A stretch of DNA of 64,000 nucleotides, taken from Pseudomonas petrae. GTDB taxonomy: Bacteria; Pseudomonadota; Gammaproteobacteria; Pseudomonadales; Pseudomonadaceae. Below the pieces are notes generated by a model. The model was not told the origin of the DNA. It was given only the letters and a program-made list of their open reading frames with translations, and made no database searches. Within the stretch, counting starts at the first letter, position 1. The number at the start of each line of letters is the position of its first letter. The DNA lies in the NCBI RefSeq assembly GCF_021728295.1, contig NZ_JAKJXE010000009.1, positions 124,001 through 188,000 of the forward strand, read 5' to 3'. A program made the position numbers and the translations under genes. Below, piece by piece: positions 1 to 8,311 of this stretch.

Positions 1-33
1 GCGCCCCGCAGGTCACGCAAATTCTCGGGGTGA
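1..33 (+). other. possible 3' end of an upstream gene
   Basis: Reading from base 1, this stretch stays open and ends at a TGA at 31-33. It could be the last ten codons of a gene lying outside the window. The fragment is too short to identify, and it could equally be noncoding leader of the next gene. Confidence 0.15.
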
Positions 34-76
34 GCTGCTAACATGCCTGTCCGATCGCACTGACTTCGAGTTCAAG

Positions 77-1423
77 ATGAGCCAACCCTGGAGCCCCGAC
101 AGCTGGCGGAACCTGCCTATCCAGCAGCAACCTCAATACCCCGACGCCGACCACGTTCGCCGTGTCGAGCAGACCCTCGCCAGCTACCCCCCGTTGGTGT
201 TTGCCGGGGAAGCACGCGAGCTGCGCCGACAGTTTGCCGAGGTCACCGAGGGCCGGGCATTCCTGCTGCAGGGTGGCGATTGCGCGGAGAGCTTCTTCGA
301 ATTCTCGGCCGCGAAAATCCGCGACACCTTCAAGGTGCTGCTGCAAATGGCGATCGTCATGACGTTTGCCGCCGGCTGCCCGGTGGTCAAGGTCGGGCGC
401 ATGGCCGGGCAATTCGCCAAGCCGCGCTCTGCCAACGACGAGACAATAGACGGCGTCACTCTGCCGGCGTATCGCGGCGACATCGTCAACGGCATCGGCT
501 TCGACGAGAAGAGCCGCGTGCCCGACCCTGATCGCCTGCTGCAGGCTTATCACCAGTCGACCGCGACGCTGAACCTGCTGCGTGCTTTTGCCCAGGGCGG
601 TTTTGCCGACCTGCATCAAGTGCACAAGTGGAACCTGGATTTCATCGCCAATTCGGCGCTGTCGGACAAGTACAGCCAGCTCGCCGATCGCATCGACGAG
701 ACCCTGGCGTTCATGCGCGCTTGCGGCATGGACACCTCGCCGCAGTTGCGCGAAACCAGTTTCTTCACCGCCCACGAAGCGCTGCTGCTGAATTTCGAAG
801 AAGCCTTCGTTCGCCGCGACAGCCTGACCAATGACTTCTACGATTGCTCGGCGCACATGCTGTGGATCGGCGACCGCACGCGGCAGCTGGATGGCGCCCA
901 TGTGGAATTCCTGCGCGGCGTGAAGAACCCGATCGGCGTCAAGGTCGGCCCGAGCATGAACACCGATGACCTGATCCGCCTGATCGATATCCTCAACCCG
1001 GACAACGATCCGGGACGCCTGAACCTGATTGCGCGCATGGGCGCCAACAAGGTCGGCGACCATTTGCCGGGGCTGATTCGTGCAGTGGAGCGCGAAGGCA
1101 AGAAGGTGCTGTGGAGTTCGGACCCGATGCACGGCAACACGATCAAGGCCAGCAGCGGTTACAAGACCCGCGACTTCGCCCAGATCCTGGCGGAAGTGAA
1201 GCAGTTCTTTCAGGTGCATCAGGCGGAAGGAACCTACGCCGGCGGCATCCACATCGAGATGACGGGACAGAACGTCACCGAATGCATCGGCGGCGCGCGT
1301 CCGATTACTGAAGATGGCTTGTCGGACCGTTACCACACCCACTGCGATCCACGGATGAATGCCGATCAGTCGCTGGAGCTGGCGTTTTTGATTGCCGAGA
1401 CGTTGAAGCAGGTGCGTCGGTAG
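77..1423 (+). CDS. class II 3-deoxy-7-phosphoheptulonate (DAHP) synthase
   Basis: Condenses phosphoenolpyruvate with erythrose 4-phosphate, the first step of the shikimate pathway, in the cytoplasm. The 448-residue protein has the class II (plant-like, PhzC-related) signature: WSPDSWR near the N-terminus, GGDCAESF at about 66-73, KPRS, HKWNLDF, HEALLLNFEEA, WIGDRTRQLDGAHVEF and the C-terminal GGIHIEMTGQNVTECIGG. The length is normal for the family. The ribosome binding site is weak, but the N-terminus matches relatives, so the start is probably right. No phenazine genes adjoin it, which favours a housekeeping or secondary DAHP synthase over a dedicated PhzC. Other aromatic genes (aroA/tyrA, pheA) lie at the far end of the window in a separate operon. 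Confidence 0.93.
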   Translation: MSQPWSPDSWRNLPIQQQPQYPDADHVRRVEQTLASYPPLVFAGEARELRRQFAEVTEGRAFLLQGGDCAESFFEFSAAKIRDTFKVLLQMAIVMTFAAGCPVVKVGRMAGQFAKPRSANDETIDGVTLPAYRGDIVNGIGFDEKSRVPDPDRLLQAYHQSTATLNLLRAFAQGGFADLHQVHKWNLDFIANSALSDKYSQLADRIDETLAFMRACGMDTSPQLRETSFFTAHEALLLNFEEAFVRRDSLTNDFYDCSAHMLWIGDRTRQLDGAHVEFLRGVKNPIGVKVGPSMNTDDLIRLIDILNPDNDPGRLNLIARMGANKVGDHLPGLIRAVEREGKKVLWSSDPMHGNTIKASSGYKTRDFAQILAEVKQFFQVHQAEGTYAGGIHIEMTGQNVTECIGGARPITEDGLSDRYHTHCDPRMNADQSLELAFLIAETLKQVRR

Positions 1424-1468
1424 GTCATTGCCGCCTTTGACTGAATGCTGCGCACGTCCGATGCTGCA

Positions 1469-1517
1469 TTGGCCGAATTGGCCGAATTGGCTGCATTGGT
1501 TGGCTGAATTGGCTGAA
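1469..1517. repeat. decayed 9-bp tandem repeat (TTGGCYGAA)
   Basis: Five near-identical 9-base units, consensus TTGGCYGAA, start at 1469, 1478, 1487, 1500 and 1509, with four extra bases before the fourth. The repeat lies just after the DAHP synthase stop codon and just before a REP element. No convincing gene uses it. Confidence 0.6.
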
Positions 1518-1530
1518 TGCTGCACCGAAT

Positions 1531-1619
1531 CTGTAGGAGCCGGCTTGCTGGCGAAAGGGACTGTCAGGCAGAGCTGCAGCGTCGGAAAGTTTTTTCGCGG
1601 GCAAGCGCGCTCCTACAGT
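1531..1619. repeat. REP doublet (class A, hybrid arms)
   Basis: Two facing REP palindromes. The left arm is the TGTAGGAGCCGGCTTGCTGG type. The right arm is the CGGGCAAGCGCGCTCCTACA type. This is a typical Pseudomonas BIME in a spacer downstream of a gene, and no coding function is apparent. Confidence 0.75.
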
Positions 1620-1667
1620 CGTCGGCGAGGCGTGCGTCCAGTCAGCGGCGCCGGCGGAGGAATCCCC

Positions 1668-1808
1668 GGCCCTTTCCCGGCTAAAGCCGGTCCCACTAAC
1701 GGCGCGCTGTTTTCTGCAGGACTGGCTTTAGCCGGGAAAGCGCCGGATGTCCCACCATAGAATTGCGGGTGCCCGCGCTGGCCCATTCCCGGCCAAAGCC
1801 GGTCCTAG
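1668..1808. repeat. REP elements (class B, CCCGGCTAAAGCCGG type)
   Basis: A facing pair around 1668-1697 and 1722-1746, and a third copy at about 1785-1808, share the core CCCGGCTAAAGCCGG or CCCGGCCAAAGCCGG. They fill the convergent spacer between the DAHP synthase and the glycosylase gene. The same class recurs at 30505-30599. Confidence 0.7.
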
Positions 1809-1814
1809 GTTTCG

Positions 1815-3062
1815 TTACAGGTGATCGAAGCCGCTGGCCACAAAAGCCTCCCGCAGGCGCGCCGCACTGGCGCGCTGGCAGTTGATCAGTACATGCGGCA
1901 GTTCCAGCCAGTTGGCCAGTTGCCGCAAGTGCAACGCGAGGGCGTGCATGCCTTCGTCATCCAGTCCGGGTTGCTCTTCATGAACCGCATGAACCGCCAG
2001 ACGCCCCGCCGCCCTTTCAGCCCGCAGGTCGATGCGCGCGGCGATGCGTTCGTTGTGCAGAAACGGCAGCACGTAATAGCCGTAAACCCGCTTGTGCGCC
2101 GGGGTGTAGATCTCCAGCCGGTAGTGGAAATCGAACAGCCGCTCCGTCCGCGCCCTCTCCCAGATCAAGGAATCAAAAGGCGACAGCAACGCGCTGGCGG
2201 CGACCTTGCGCGGCACGGTCAGCCCGGGAAGTGTGTACGCCGGTTGCTTCCAGCCCTGCACCTGAACGAGCTGAACCGCGCCCTCCTCCACCAGTTCCGC
2301 CAACCCGCGCTTGGCGGGGGTCGGGTCCTGCCGGAAATAATCGCGCACGTCCTTCTCGGTGGCGACGCCTAGCGCTTTTACGGCGTGCAGCAGTAAGCCC
2401 CGCTGGGCATCGGATTCGCTTATAGCGGGATGATTGACGATTGCCGACGGCAGAACGCGCTCGGGCAAATCGTACAGCCGCTCGAAACCGCGACGGCCGG
2501 CGACCGTGACCTCGCCCGCTGCAAACAACCATTCCAGCGCATGCTTTTCGGCGCTCCAGTCCCACCAGGGTCCGGCGCGATCCTGACGGGTGCTGATACT
2601 GCCTGCGCCCAACGCGCCCTGCTCGCGAACGGTCTGCAACACCCGGGCGATAACGGTCTGATGCTCGCGGCCGAACTTCGCCAGTTGCTGATAAATGCCC
2701 TCGCCCTGAGCCGCGCGCTGCATCCGCCAGCGCATCAGCGGGTACAGCTCGACGGGCAGCAACGACGCCTCATGGCCCCAGTATTCGAACAGCTTGCGTT
2801 GCCGACCCTGGCTCCACGCCGCCTGCTCCAGCAATGTGCGCGGGTAATGGCCGAGCCGGGAAAAGAGCGGCAAGTAGTGCGATCGCACCAGCGCGTTGAC
2901 CGAATCGATCTGCAGCACGCCGAGCCGTTCGATCAGCTGCGTGACGTGCGCCGCCTTGATCGTCGCAGGCGGCTGGCGACTGGTGAAGCCCTGGGCCGCC
3001 AGCGCCAGACGGCGCGCGTGCTTGAGGGAAAGTGGCGGGTGGATCGGCGGTTCGGCGGGCAT
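1815..3062 (-). CDS. AlkX/YcaQ-family winged-helix DNA glycosylase (HTH_42)
   Basis: Likely an interstrand-crosslink or alkylation-damage DNA glycosylase of the AlkZ/AlkX (YcaQ) superfamily, built from tandem winged-helix domains. The N-terminal part carries LGVLQIDSVNALVRSHYLPLF. Its Q-I-D triplet (residues 51-53 from the start used here) is the QxD catalytic motif of the AlkX branch, where AlkZ has QxQ. The body WERARTERLFDFHYRLEIYTP and YGYYVLPFLHNERIAARIDL is typical of the family. I chose the ATG at 3062 because GGAGG sits five bases upstream; in-frame ATG and TTG codons at 3074 and 3086 have poorer sites. Length is about 415 residues, normal for the family. It is a single gene with no obvious partner. 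Confidence 0.88.
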   Translation of the reverse strand: MPAEPPIHPPLSLKHARRLALAAQGFTSRQPPATIKAAHVTQLIERLGVLQIDSVNALVRSHYLPLFSRLGHYPRTLLEQAAWSQGRQRKLFEYWGHEASLLPVELYPLMRWRMQRAAQGEGIYQQLAKFGREHQTVIARVLQTVREQGALGAGSISTRQDRAGPWWDWSAEKHALEWLFAAGEVTVAGRRGFERLYDLPERVLPSAIVNHPAISESDAQRGLLLHAVKALGVATEKDVRDYFRQDPTPAKRGLAELVEEGAVQLVQVQGWKQPAYTLPGLTVPRKVAASALLSPFDSLIWERARTERLFDFHYRLEIYTPAHKRVYGYYVLPFLHNERIAARIDLRAERAAGRLAVHAVHEEQPGLDDEGMHALALHLRQLANWLELPHVLINCQRASAARLREAFVASGFDHL

Positions 3063-3111
3063 TGCGACCTCCATGGCGGTGCCCAACGCTAACCGATCAC
3101 CCGCTGCGCTG

Positions 3112-3345
3112 TCAGCGCTTCATCGGGTCATCCCAGAAAGGACGCTCCACTTCGTCGTAGACATCCGCCCGACTCAGGCCCATGTCCTTTAGCGCGTCAT
3201 CGCTCAGCGTGGCCAGTTCAACGCGCTGCTGATGCAGCTTACGCCAGCGAGCGACCTGCGCTACAGACGATTTCCACCAACGTTCCGGCGCGGATTCCCG
3301 CGACAGAGGTTTTGCCACCAGCACGTAACCTTTTTGACCTTTCAT
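3112..3345 (-). CDS. DUF1127 domain-containing small protein
   Basis: A 77-residue basic protein. The C-terminal half WRKLHQQRVELATLSDDALKDMGLSRADV is the DUF1127 (YjiS-like) signature. Family members are short, probably cytoplasmic proteins often under LysR or stress control. Some have been linked to RNA binding or nutrient regulation, but no biochemical role can be read here. The start at 3345 has a strong GGAGG seven bases upstream. The gene is divergent from the LysR gene at 3442 with a spacer of 96 bp, which suggests the regulator acts on it. Confidence 0.85.
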   Translation of the reverse strand: MKGQKGYVLVAKPLSRESAPERWWKSSVAQVARWRKLHQQRVELATLSDDALKDMGLSRADVYDEVERPFWDDPMKR

Positions 3346-3441
3346 CGTGTTGCCCTCCAGTGGGGATGGGCAGATTCTCTCGCCGCGCCTAAGATCAATC
3401 CAACGAATGTTTCTTATGCACTGCATCTGGGAGATTGATGC

Positions 3442-4296
3442 ATGACCACCTACCCGAGTATCGACAGCGAGCTGCTACGCACCTTTGTCGCGATCGCCGA
3501 TGAGGGCGGTTACACCAAGGCAGGCGAGGTGGTGAATCGCACTCAGTCGGCCGTGAGCATGCAGATGAAACGGCTGGAGGAGGACGTGGTGCGGCGCCCG
3601 CTGTTTCTGAAAGACGGCCGCACCATCAGCTTCACGGCGGAAGGTCAGGTGCTGCTGGGCTACGCGCGACGGATCCTGAAACTGCACAGCGAAGTGTTCA
3701 ACACCCTGCGTGAGCCGCACATGGTCGGCACGGTGAAGATCGGTACGCCGGACGATTACGTGATGCGCTTTCTGCCAGGGATTTTGCAGCGCTTTGCCCA
3801 GGCCTATCCGCTGGTGCAGGTGGAAGTGCATTGCGAGTCTTCGTCGCAATTGCTGCAACGCCAGGACCTGGACCTGAGCATCGTCACCCGGGAGCCCGGC
3901 AAGGAAATCGGCCAGATCCTGCGCCAGGAGCGATTTGTCTGGGCAGTCGGCGCAGGCTTTTGCCCACAGGAGCAAACGCCGATGCCGCTGGCGATGTTCA
4001 ACACCGATTGCTTTTGCCGCCAGTGGGCAATCAACGCGCTGCAGGCGTCCGGCCGCGAGTTCCGGGTGGCCTACACCAGCGCCAGTCTGTCAGCGATCAT
4101 GGCGGTGGTGAGCGCCGGCCTGGCGGTGACGGCGCAGCTGCAAAGCCTGATCACTTCGGACCTCGAAGTGCTGGGCGAACAGCACGGGCTGCCGCAATTG
4201 CCGTCGGCGAGCATCGTGCTGCTGCGCAACCCCAACAACCCGTCGCCGATCACCGAGTGCCTGGCCGATCACATTGCCGAAGGGTTCAGGCTTTAA
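3442..4296 (+). CDS. LysR-family transcriptional regulator
   Basis: A 284-residue LTTR. The N-terminal winged helix-turn-helix (about residues 8-67) contains LLRTFVAIADEGGYTKAGEVV and the recognition helix TQSAVSMQMKRLEE. The substrate-binding domain follows from about residue 90. GGGAG lies just before the ATG. It is divergent from the DUF1127 gene. The shared 96-bp spacer contains an 11-bp palindrome, ATGCACTGCAT, at 3416-3426, a possible autoregulatory site. The effector is unknown. The gene converges with the TSUP permease, with a weak GATTCAG/CTGAATC hairpin at 4301-4333 between them. Confidence 0.9.
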   Translation: MTTYPSIDSELLRTFVAIADEGGYTKAGEVVNRTQSAVSMQMKRLEEDVVRRPLFLKDGRTISFTAEGQVLLGYARRILKLHSEVFNTLREPHMVGTVKIGTPDDYVMRFLPGILQRFAQAYPLVQVEVHCESSSQLLQRQDLDLSIVTREPGKEIGQILRQERFVWAVGAGFCPQEQTPMPLAMFNTDCFCRQWAINALQASGREFRVAYTSASLSAIMAVVSAGLAVTAQLQSLITSDLEVLGEQHGLPQLPSASIVLLRNPNNPSPITECLADHIAEGFRL

Positions 4297-4331
4297 CGGG
4301 GATTCAGTACCTCAGGGTCACGGCGTCTGAA

Positions 4332-5081
4332 TCAAAGTTTGAAGCACAGCATGATCGCGCAGATCACCAGAAAGCCGCAGAACAGCGAGCGCAACACGCG
4401 CTCCGGCAAACTGTGCGCCAAGGCGACGCCCCAACTGATGCTGGCCAGCCCGCCGATGGCCAGGGGAATACCCATCAGCCAGTCGACGTGACCGTGCAAG
4501 GCGTAAGTCGCCAGCGTAATCATGGTGCTCGGCGCCGCCAGTGCCAGCGCCAAGCCCTGGGCCGCCACCTGCGTCGCACCGAACAGGCCAGTCAGAATCG
4601 GCGTCGCGATGACGCCGCCGCCAACGCCGAACAGCCCGGCGGTGACGCCCGAGCCCAGGCCCAGCAGCCACAACCATCGGGTATGGCGCAGCTCAGCGCC
4701 GGCGGCGCCTTTGCGCCAGACCATCTGGATCAGGTTGAACAGCGTCAGCAGAACGAGAAACCCGACGAAGCCCAGACGCATGCTTTGCGGGTCGACGCGT
4801 ACTGCCCAGAGCGACGTCAGCCAGGACAGGGTGAAACTGGGCACGATGAGCATCAGCGCATGACGCACCGACACCCGATTGCGCTGGTTGTAACGCCACA
4901 GCGCCAGCAGCACGTTGGGCAGCACCATTAACAACGCCGTGCCCTGTGCCAGTTGCTGATCGAGCCCGAACAACACGCCCAGCGCCGGAATGGCGACCAG
5001 CCCGCCGCCAATGCCGAACAGTCCACCCAGCGTGCCCATCGCGGCGCCCAGCAGCAGGTACATCAATACATCGACAATCAC
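4332..5081 (-). CDS. TSUP/TauE-SafE family anion permease (sulfite exporter family)
   Basis: An inner-membrane protein of 249 residues with about eight hydrophobic segments. Two internally related halves each begin with the family's GGLFGIGGG-type glycine loop: GTLGGLFGIGGGLVAIP near residue 20 and GLFGVGGGVIATP near 155. TSUP members export sulfite, sulfoacetate or related C2 anions; the substrate cannot be read from sequence. The start is a GTG at 5081 with GAGG eight bases upstream. It is divergent from ohrR, with about 217 bp between them. Confidence 0.88.
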   Translation of the reverse strand: MIVDVLMYLLLGAAMGTLGGLFGIGGGLVAIPALGVLFGLDQQLAQGTALLMVLPNVLLALWRYNQRNRVSVRHALMLIVPSFTLSWLTSLWAVRVDPQSMRLGFVGFLVLLTLFNLIQMVWRKGAAGAELRHTRWLWLLGLGSGVTAGLFGVGGGVIATPILTGLFGATQVAAQGLALALAAPSTMITLATYALHGHVDWLMGIPLAIGGLASISWGVALAHSLPERVLRSLFCGFLVICAIMLCFKL

Positions 5082-5231
5082 GCGCGATCCTCTGATCCGA
5101 TCTCAGCGCGCATGCTACGCAGTCAGCGCCGTCGAGGAAATCTGCCGTACCCGATATCGGTGATGCAACCGATCAGCGCGTGAATGCCGCGAGCGACCGA
5201 TAGAGAACTGCGCATCCGGCGATTACCGAAA

Positions 5232-5261
5232 TTATCTGGTGCATTAAACATCAGGCCACTA
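5232..5261. promoter_or_regulatory. probable OhrR operator upstream of ohrR
   Basis: The 30-base stretch starting TTATCT and containing GCATTAAACATCAGG aligns without gaps to the stretch at 5813-5842 in front of ohr. They share TTATCT, the core TAAACAT and the trailing CA-TA. It sits 38-67 bases upstream of the ohrR start codon. It is the weaker, less symmetrical copy, as expected for an autoregulatory site. Confidence 0.6.
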
Positions 5262-5298
5262 AATTACCGGGCATTACTGACTGAGCGAGGGACACCCC

Positions 5299-5772
5299 AT
5301 GAATGCCAACGAGCCCACCCCCAAGGCTGGCGCTGGCAGTTGCGACGAGTTGCTGCTGGATAACCAGCTGTGTTTCGCCCTGTACTCGACGTCGCTGATG
5401 ATGACCAAGGTGTACAAGCCGCTGCTCCAGGAGCTGAACCTGACCTACCCGCAGTACCTGGCGATGCTGGTGTTGTGGGAGCGCGACGGCCTGACCGTCG
5501 GAGAAGTCAGCACCCGTCTGCTGACCGATCCGGGCTCGCTGACGCCGCTGCTCAAACGGCTGGAAGCTGAGGGCCTGATCCGACGGACCCGCAGCAAGGA
5601 AGATGAGCGCGTCGTACTGCTGACCCTGACCGGACAAGGCAAGGCGCTGCACGAAAAGGCGCAGAGCGTTCCGCAATGCATCTTGGCGGCCAGCGGCATC
5701 AACCTTGAGCAGCTCAAAGCCCTGCAGAAAGACCTGCTCGCCCTGCGTGGGAATCTGCACGAAAGCCTCTGA
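5299..5772 (+). CDS. ohrR: OhrR, MarR-family organic-peroxide-sensing repressor
   Basis: A 157-residue MarR-family winged-helix dimer. The N-terminal segment LLLDNQLCFALYS holds the conserved reactive cysteine (Cys25) whose oxidation by organic hydroperoxides releases OhrR from DNA. The winged helix carries LTVGEVSTRLLTDPGSLTPLLKRLEAEGLIRR. It lies 166 bp upstream of ohr on the same strand, the classic pairing, and similar operator-like sequences precede both genes. GAGGG precedes the ATG. Confidence 0.95.
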   Translation: MNANEPTPKAGAGSCDELLLDNQLCFALYSTSLMMTKVYKPLLQELNLTYPQYLAMLVLWERDGLTVGEVSTRLLTDPGSLTPLLKRLEAEGLIRRTRSKEDERVVLLTLTGQGKALHEKAQSVPQCILAASGINLEQLKALQKDLLALRGNLHESL

Positions 5773-5812
5773 TCAGGCCCTGTAATCGACCCATCAGAAA
5801 AATTTCAAAAAT

Positions 5813-5881
5813 TTATCTTGCGCGCTAAACATTAGCGCAGTACATTCCATCTCACTTGCTTAGCGCACAAAACTTTAGCGC
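5813..5881. promoter_or_regulatory. OhrR operator region upstream of ohr
   Basis: A perfect palindrome, GCGCTAA-ACA-TTAGCGC, lies at 5822-5838. Two more TTAGCGC half-sites follow at 5860-5866 and 5875-5881, 15 bases apart. The segment 5813-5842 is the stronger version of the sequence before ohrR at 5232-5261. The position, 58-126 bases before the ohr start, fits an operator overlapping the promoter. OhrR binding is inferred from context and the duplicate. Confidence 0.7.
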
Positions 5882-5938
5882 CGAGCAGACCCTGATTCAT
5901 TCATCAATATCCTACCCATCAGCACGTGAGGAATTACC

Positions 5939-6358
5939 ATGCAAGCTCTCTACACTGCAGTCGCAACCGCAACCGGTGGCCGTGATGGCCGCGCTGTTTC
6001 CGACAACAAAATCCTCGACGTCAAACTGGCCACTCCGAAAGAACTGGGCGGCGCAGGCGGCGAAGCAACCAACCCTGAGCAGCTGTTCGCTGCTGGTTAC
6101 TCGGCCTGCTTCATCGGCGCATTGAAATTTGTTGCCGGTCAGAGCAAGAAAACCATCCCGGCTGACGCCTCGATCACGGCCCACGTCGGCATCGGTCAGA
6201 TCCCCGGCGGTTTCGGTCTGGACATCGACCTGCACATCAGCCTGCCGGGCCTTGAACAAGCCGAAGCCCAGACGCTGGTCGATGCAGCCCACCAGGTCTG
6301 CCCTTACTCCAACGCCACACGCGGCAACGTCGATGTCCGTCTGCACGTGACTGTGTAA
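5939..6358 (+). CDS. ohr: organic hydroperoxide resistance protein Ohr
   Basis: A thiol-dependent peroxidase of the Ohr/OsmC family that reduces organic hydroperoxides, including fatty-acid peroxides, in the cytoplasm. It has 139 residues. The two redox cysteines are Cys57 in GYSACFIGAL and Cys121 in QVCPYSNATRGN, both in the canonical Ohr context. GAGGAA precedes the ATG. It belongs to the ohrR-ohr pair. In P. aeruginosa the next gene is efp; here a secreted esterase lies between them. Confidence 0.97.
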   Translation: MQALYTAVATATGGRDGRAVSDNKILDVKLATPKELGGAGGEATNPEQLFAAGYSACFIGALKFVAGQSKKTIPADASITAHVGIGQIPGGFGLDIDLHISLPGLEQAEAQTLVDAAHQVCPYSNATRGNVDVRLHVTV

Positions 6359-6409
6359 AAGCTCGTCGTAAGAACTCGTCCCCAACCCTCGTCTGACCGG
6401 GAGAAGAAC

Positions 6410-7429
6410 ATGAACACGTTTGGCAAGATTCTGGCTGGCTCGCTCCTCGCACTGTCGATTGGCAACGCTTTCGCAGCGACCGACACGGGCGTCGAGCACA
6501 ACACGCAGGCGTTTCTGGACGCGCTGAATTCGGGAAGCGGCAAGCCGATCGAACAGCTGTCGCCCAAAGATGCCCGCGCCGTGCTGACCGGTGCCCAGGC
6601 CGGGGTCAAGCTGACCCTGCCCAAGGCCGATGTCAGCCAGAAGACCATTTCGGTCGACGGCCAGAACATCAGCCTGACGATCGTTCGTCCGGCCGGCGTC
6701 AAAGGCACCTTGCCGGTGTTCATGTACTTCCACGGCGGCGGCTGGGTGCTCGGCGATTACCCGACCCACGAACGTCTGGTGCGGGATCTGGTAGAGGGTT
6801 CGGGGGCAGTGGCGGTGTTCGTCAACTACACGCCTTCGCCTGAAGCGCACTACCCGACGGCGATCAACCAGGCCTATGCGGCTACCAAATGGGTCGCCGA
6901 GCATGGCAAGGAAATCAACGTCGACGGCAAGCGTCTGGCGGTGGCGGGCAACAGCGTCGGCGGCAACATGGCGGCGGTCGTCAGCCTGATGGCCAAAGAC
7001 AAAGGCACCCCGGCAATCCGTTACCAGGTGCTGTTGTGGCCGGTGACCGACGCCAACTTCGATACCGGTTCGTATGAGCAGTTTGCCGAGGGTCACTTCC
7101 TCACCCGCAACATGATGAAGTGGTTCTGGGACAACTACACCACCGACCCGAAACAGCGCGCCGAGATCTATGCCTCACCGCTGCGGGCCACGACCGATCA
7201 GTTGAAAGGTCTGCCGCCTGCCCTGGTGCAAACGGCAGGTGCTGACGTGCTGCGCGACGAGGGTGAAGCCTACGCCCGCAAGCTGGACCAGGCGGGTGTG
7301 CCGGTAACGGCGGTTCGCTACAACGGCATGATCCACGATTACGGGTTGTTGAACGTGGTCAGTCAGGTGCCGGAAGTGCGCTCGGCGATGCTGCAGGCTT
7401 CGCAAGAGCTAAAGGTGCATTTGAAGTAA
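6410..7429 (+). CDS. secreted alpha/beta hydrolase (hormone-sensitive-lipase-like esterase)
   Basis: A 339-residue esterase of the HSL (bacterial family IV) type. Residues 1-22 form a Sec signal peptide ending in NAFA, so it is probably periplasmic or exported. The oxyanion motif HGGGW is at 108-112, the nucleophile elbow GNSVGGN has Ser182, and likely acid and base residues lie in AGADVLRDEG and MIHDYG. The substrate is unknown. It starts 51 bp after ohr with GGGAG before the ATG, so it may be co-transcribed with ohr and respond to peroxide; that is inference. Confidence 0.88.
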   Translation: MNTFGKILAGSLLALSIGNAFAATDTGVEHNTQAFLDALNSGSGKPIEQLSPKDARAVLTGAQAGVKLTLPKADVSQKTISVDGQNISLTIVRPAGVKGTLPVFMYFHGGGWVLGDYPTHERLVRDLVEGSGAVAVFVNYTPSPEAHYPTAINQAYAATKWVAEHGKEINVDGKRLAVAGNSVGGNMAAVVSLMAKDKGTPAIRYQVLLWPVTDANFDTGSYEQFAEGHFLTRNMMKWFWDNYTTDPKQRAEIYASPLRATTDQLKGLPPALVQTAGADVLRDEGEAYARKLDQAGVPVTAVRYNGMIHDYGLLNVVSQVPEVRSAMLQASQELKVHLK

Positions 7430-7441
7430 AGCGGCACGAAC

Positions 7442-7600
7442 TGTAGGAGCCGGCTTGCTGGCGAACGCGGTAGGTCAGTCACAACCGTACTGGCCCATCT
7501 GACCGCATTCGCCAGCAAGCCGGCTCCCACAAAATCCAGGCCTGTCAGTTTCTCATCCAGTGGCCGGAAGACCCTTCGCGGACAAGCGCGCTCCTACAGA
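7442..7600. repeat. REP doublet plus single REP
   Basis: Facing class A arms lie at 7442-7466 (TGTAGGAGCCGGCTTGCTGG) and about 7508-7531, with a further CGCGGACAAGCGCGCTCCTACA copy ending near 7600. They occupy the convergent spacer between the esterase and efp. Confidence 0.75.
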
Positions 7601-7651
7601 GAAAAGCGTCGCGTCAGTTCTGTTTGGAAACGCTGACGAGTCAGCGCCCAC

Positions 7652-7682
7652 AAAAAAGCCCGACTCAATGGTCGGGCTTTTT
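7652..7682. terminator. bidirectional rho-independent terminator (efp / esterase)
   Basis: GCCCGAC-TCAATG-GTCGGGC at 7658-7677 is flanked by six A on the left and five T on the right, so it can end transcription from either side. On the minus strand it follows the efp stop by about 30 bases. Confidence 0.9.
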
Positions 7683-7708
7683 CGTGTCCAGCGTTACAAA
7701 AACTGTGC

Positions 7709-8278
7709 TTATTTGGCACGGCCTTTGTAGGAACCGCCTTCACGGGTGTCGATTTCGATCTTGTCACCGATTTCGATGAAGTCAGCAACCTGCAGCTCGG
7801 TGCCGTTGGCCAGTTTGGCCGGCTTCATGACCTTGCCCGACGTGTCGCCACGAGCCGAACCTTCGGTGTAGTCAACGGTGCGCACGATGGTGGTCGGCAG
7901 CTCTACGGAAACCAGACGGTCTTCGAAGAAAATCGCTTCGCAGACGTCGGTCATGCCTTCTTCAACGAATGGCAGAACGGCTTCGATGTCTTCAGCGTTC
8001 AGCTCGTACATGGTGTAGTCGGTGGTGTCCATGAACGTGTAAGTGTCGCCGCTGATGAAAGACAGCGTGGCTTCTTTACGGTCCAGGATCACGTCTTCCA
8101 GCTTGTCGTCAGCGCTGTAGACGATTTCAGTCTTGTAGCCGGTCAGCAGGTTCTTCAGCTTGGTCTTCATGATCGCGCTGTTACGGCCCGACTTGGTGAA
8201 TTCAGCTTTCTGAACCAGCCAAGGATCGTTTTCCAGCTTGATCACGGTACCGGGTTTAAGCTCTTTACCAGTTTTCAT
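7709..8278 (-). CDS. efp: translation elongation factor P
   Basis: EF-P relieves ribosomes stalled at polyproline stretches. The 189 residues contain the KOW-like domain I and two OB-type domains. The loop TKSGRNSA places an arginine at position 32, the residue that EarP rhamnosylates in Pseudomonas; lysine-type EF-P uses other enzymes. Its modifying enzyme earP lies directly upstream on the same strand. An 18-bp inverted repeat lies between them in the efp leader. Confidence 0.98.
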   Translation of the reverse strand: MKTGKELKPGTVIKLENDPWLVQKAEFTKSGRNSAIMKTKLKNLLTGYKTEIVYSADDKLEDVILDRKEATLSFISGDTYTFMDTTDYTMYELNAEDIEAVLPFVEEGMTDVCEAIFFEDRLVSVELPTTIVRTVDYTEGSARGDTSGKVMKPAKLANGTELQVADFIEIGDKIEIDTREGGSYKGRAK

Positions 8279-8311
8279 TACGAGTATCCGAATTTGGATG
8301 AAAGTTCTTTC

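Noticed and set aside
38..1525. Long open frame on the minus strand opposite the DAHP synthase
   Set aside because: The plus strand encodes a complete class II DAHP synthase with all family motifs. The opposite frame has low-complexity Arg/Ala/Gln-rich composition typical of high-GC antisense frames.
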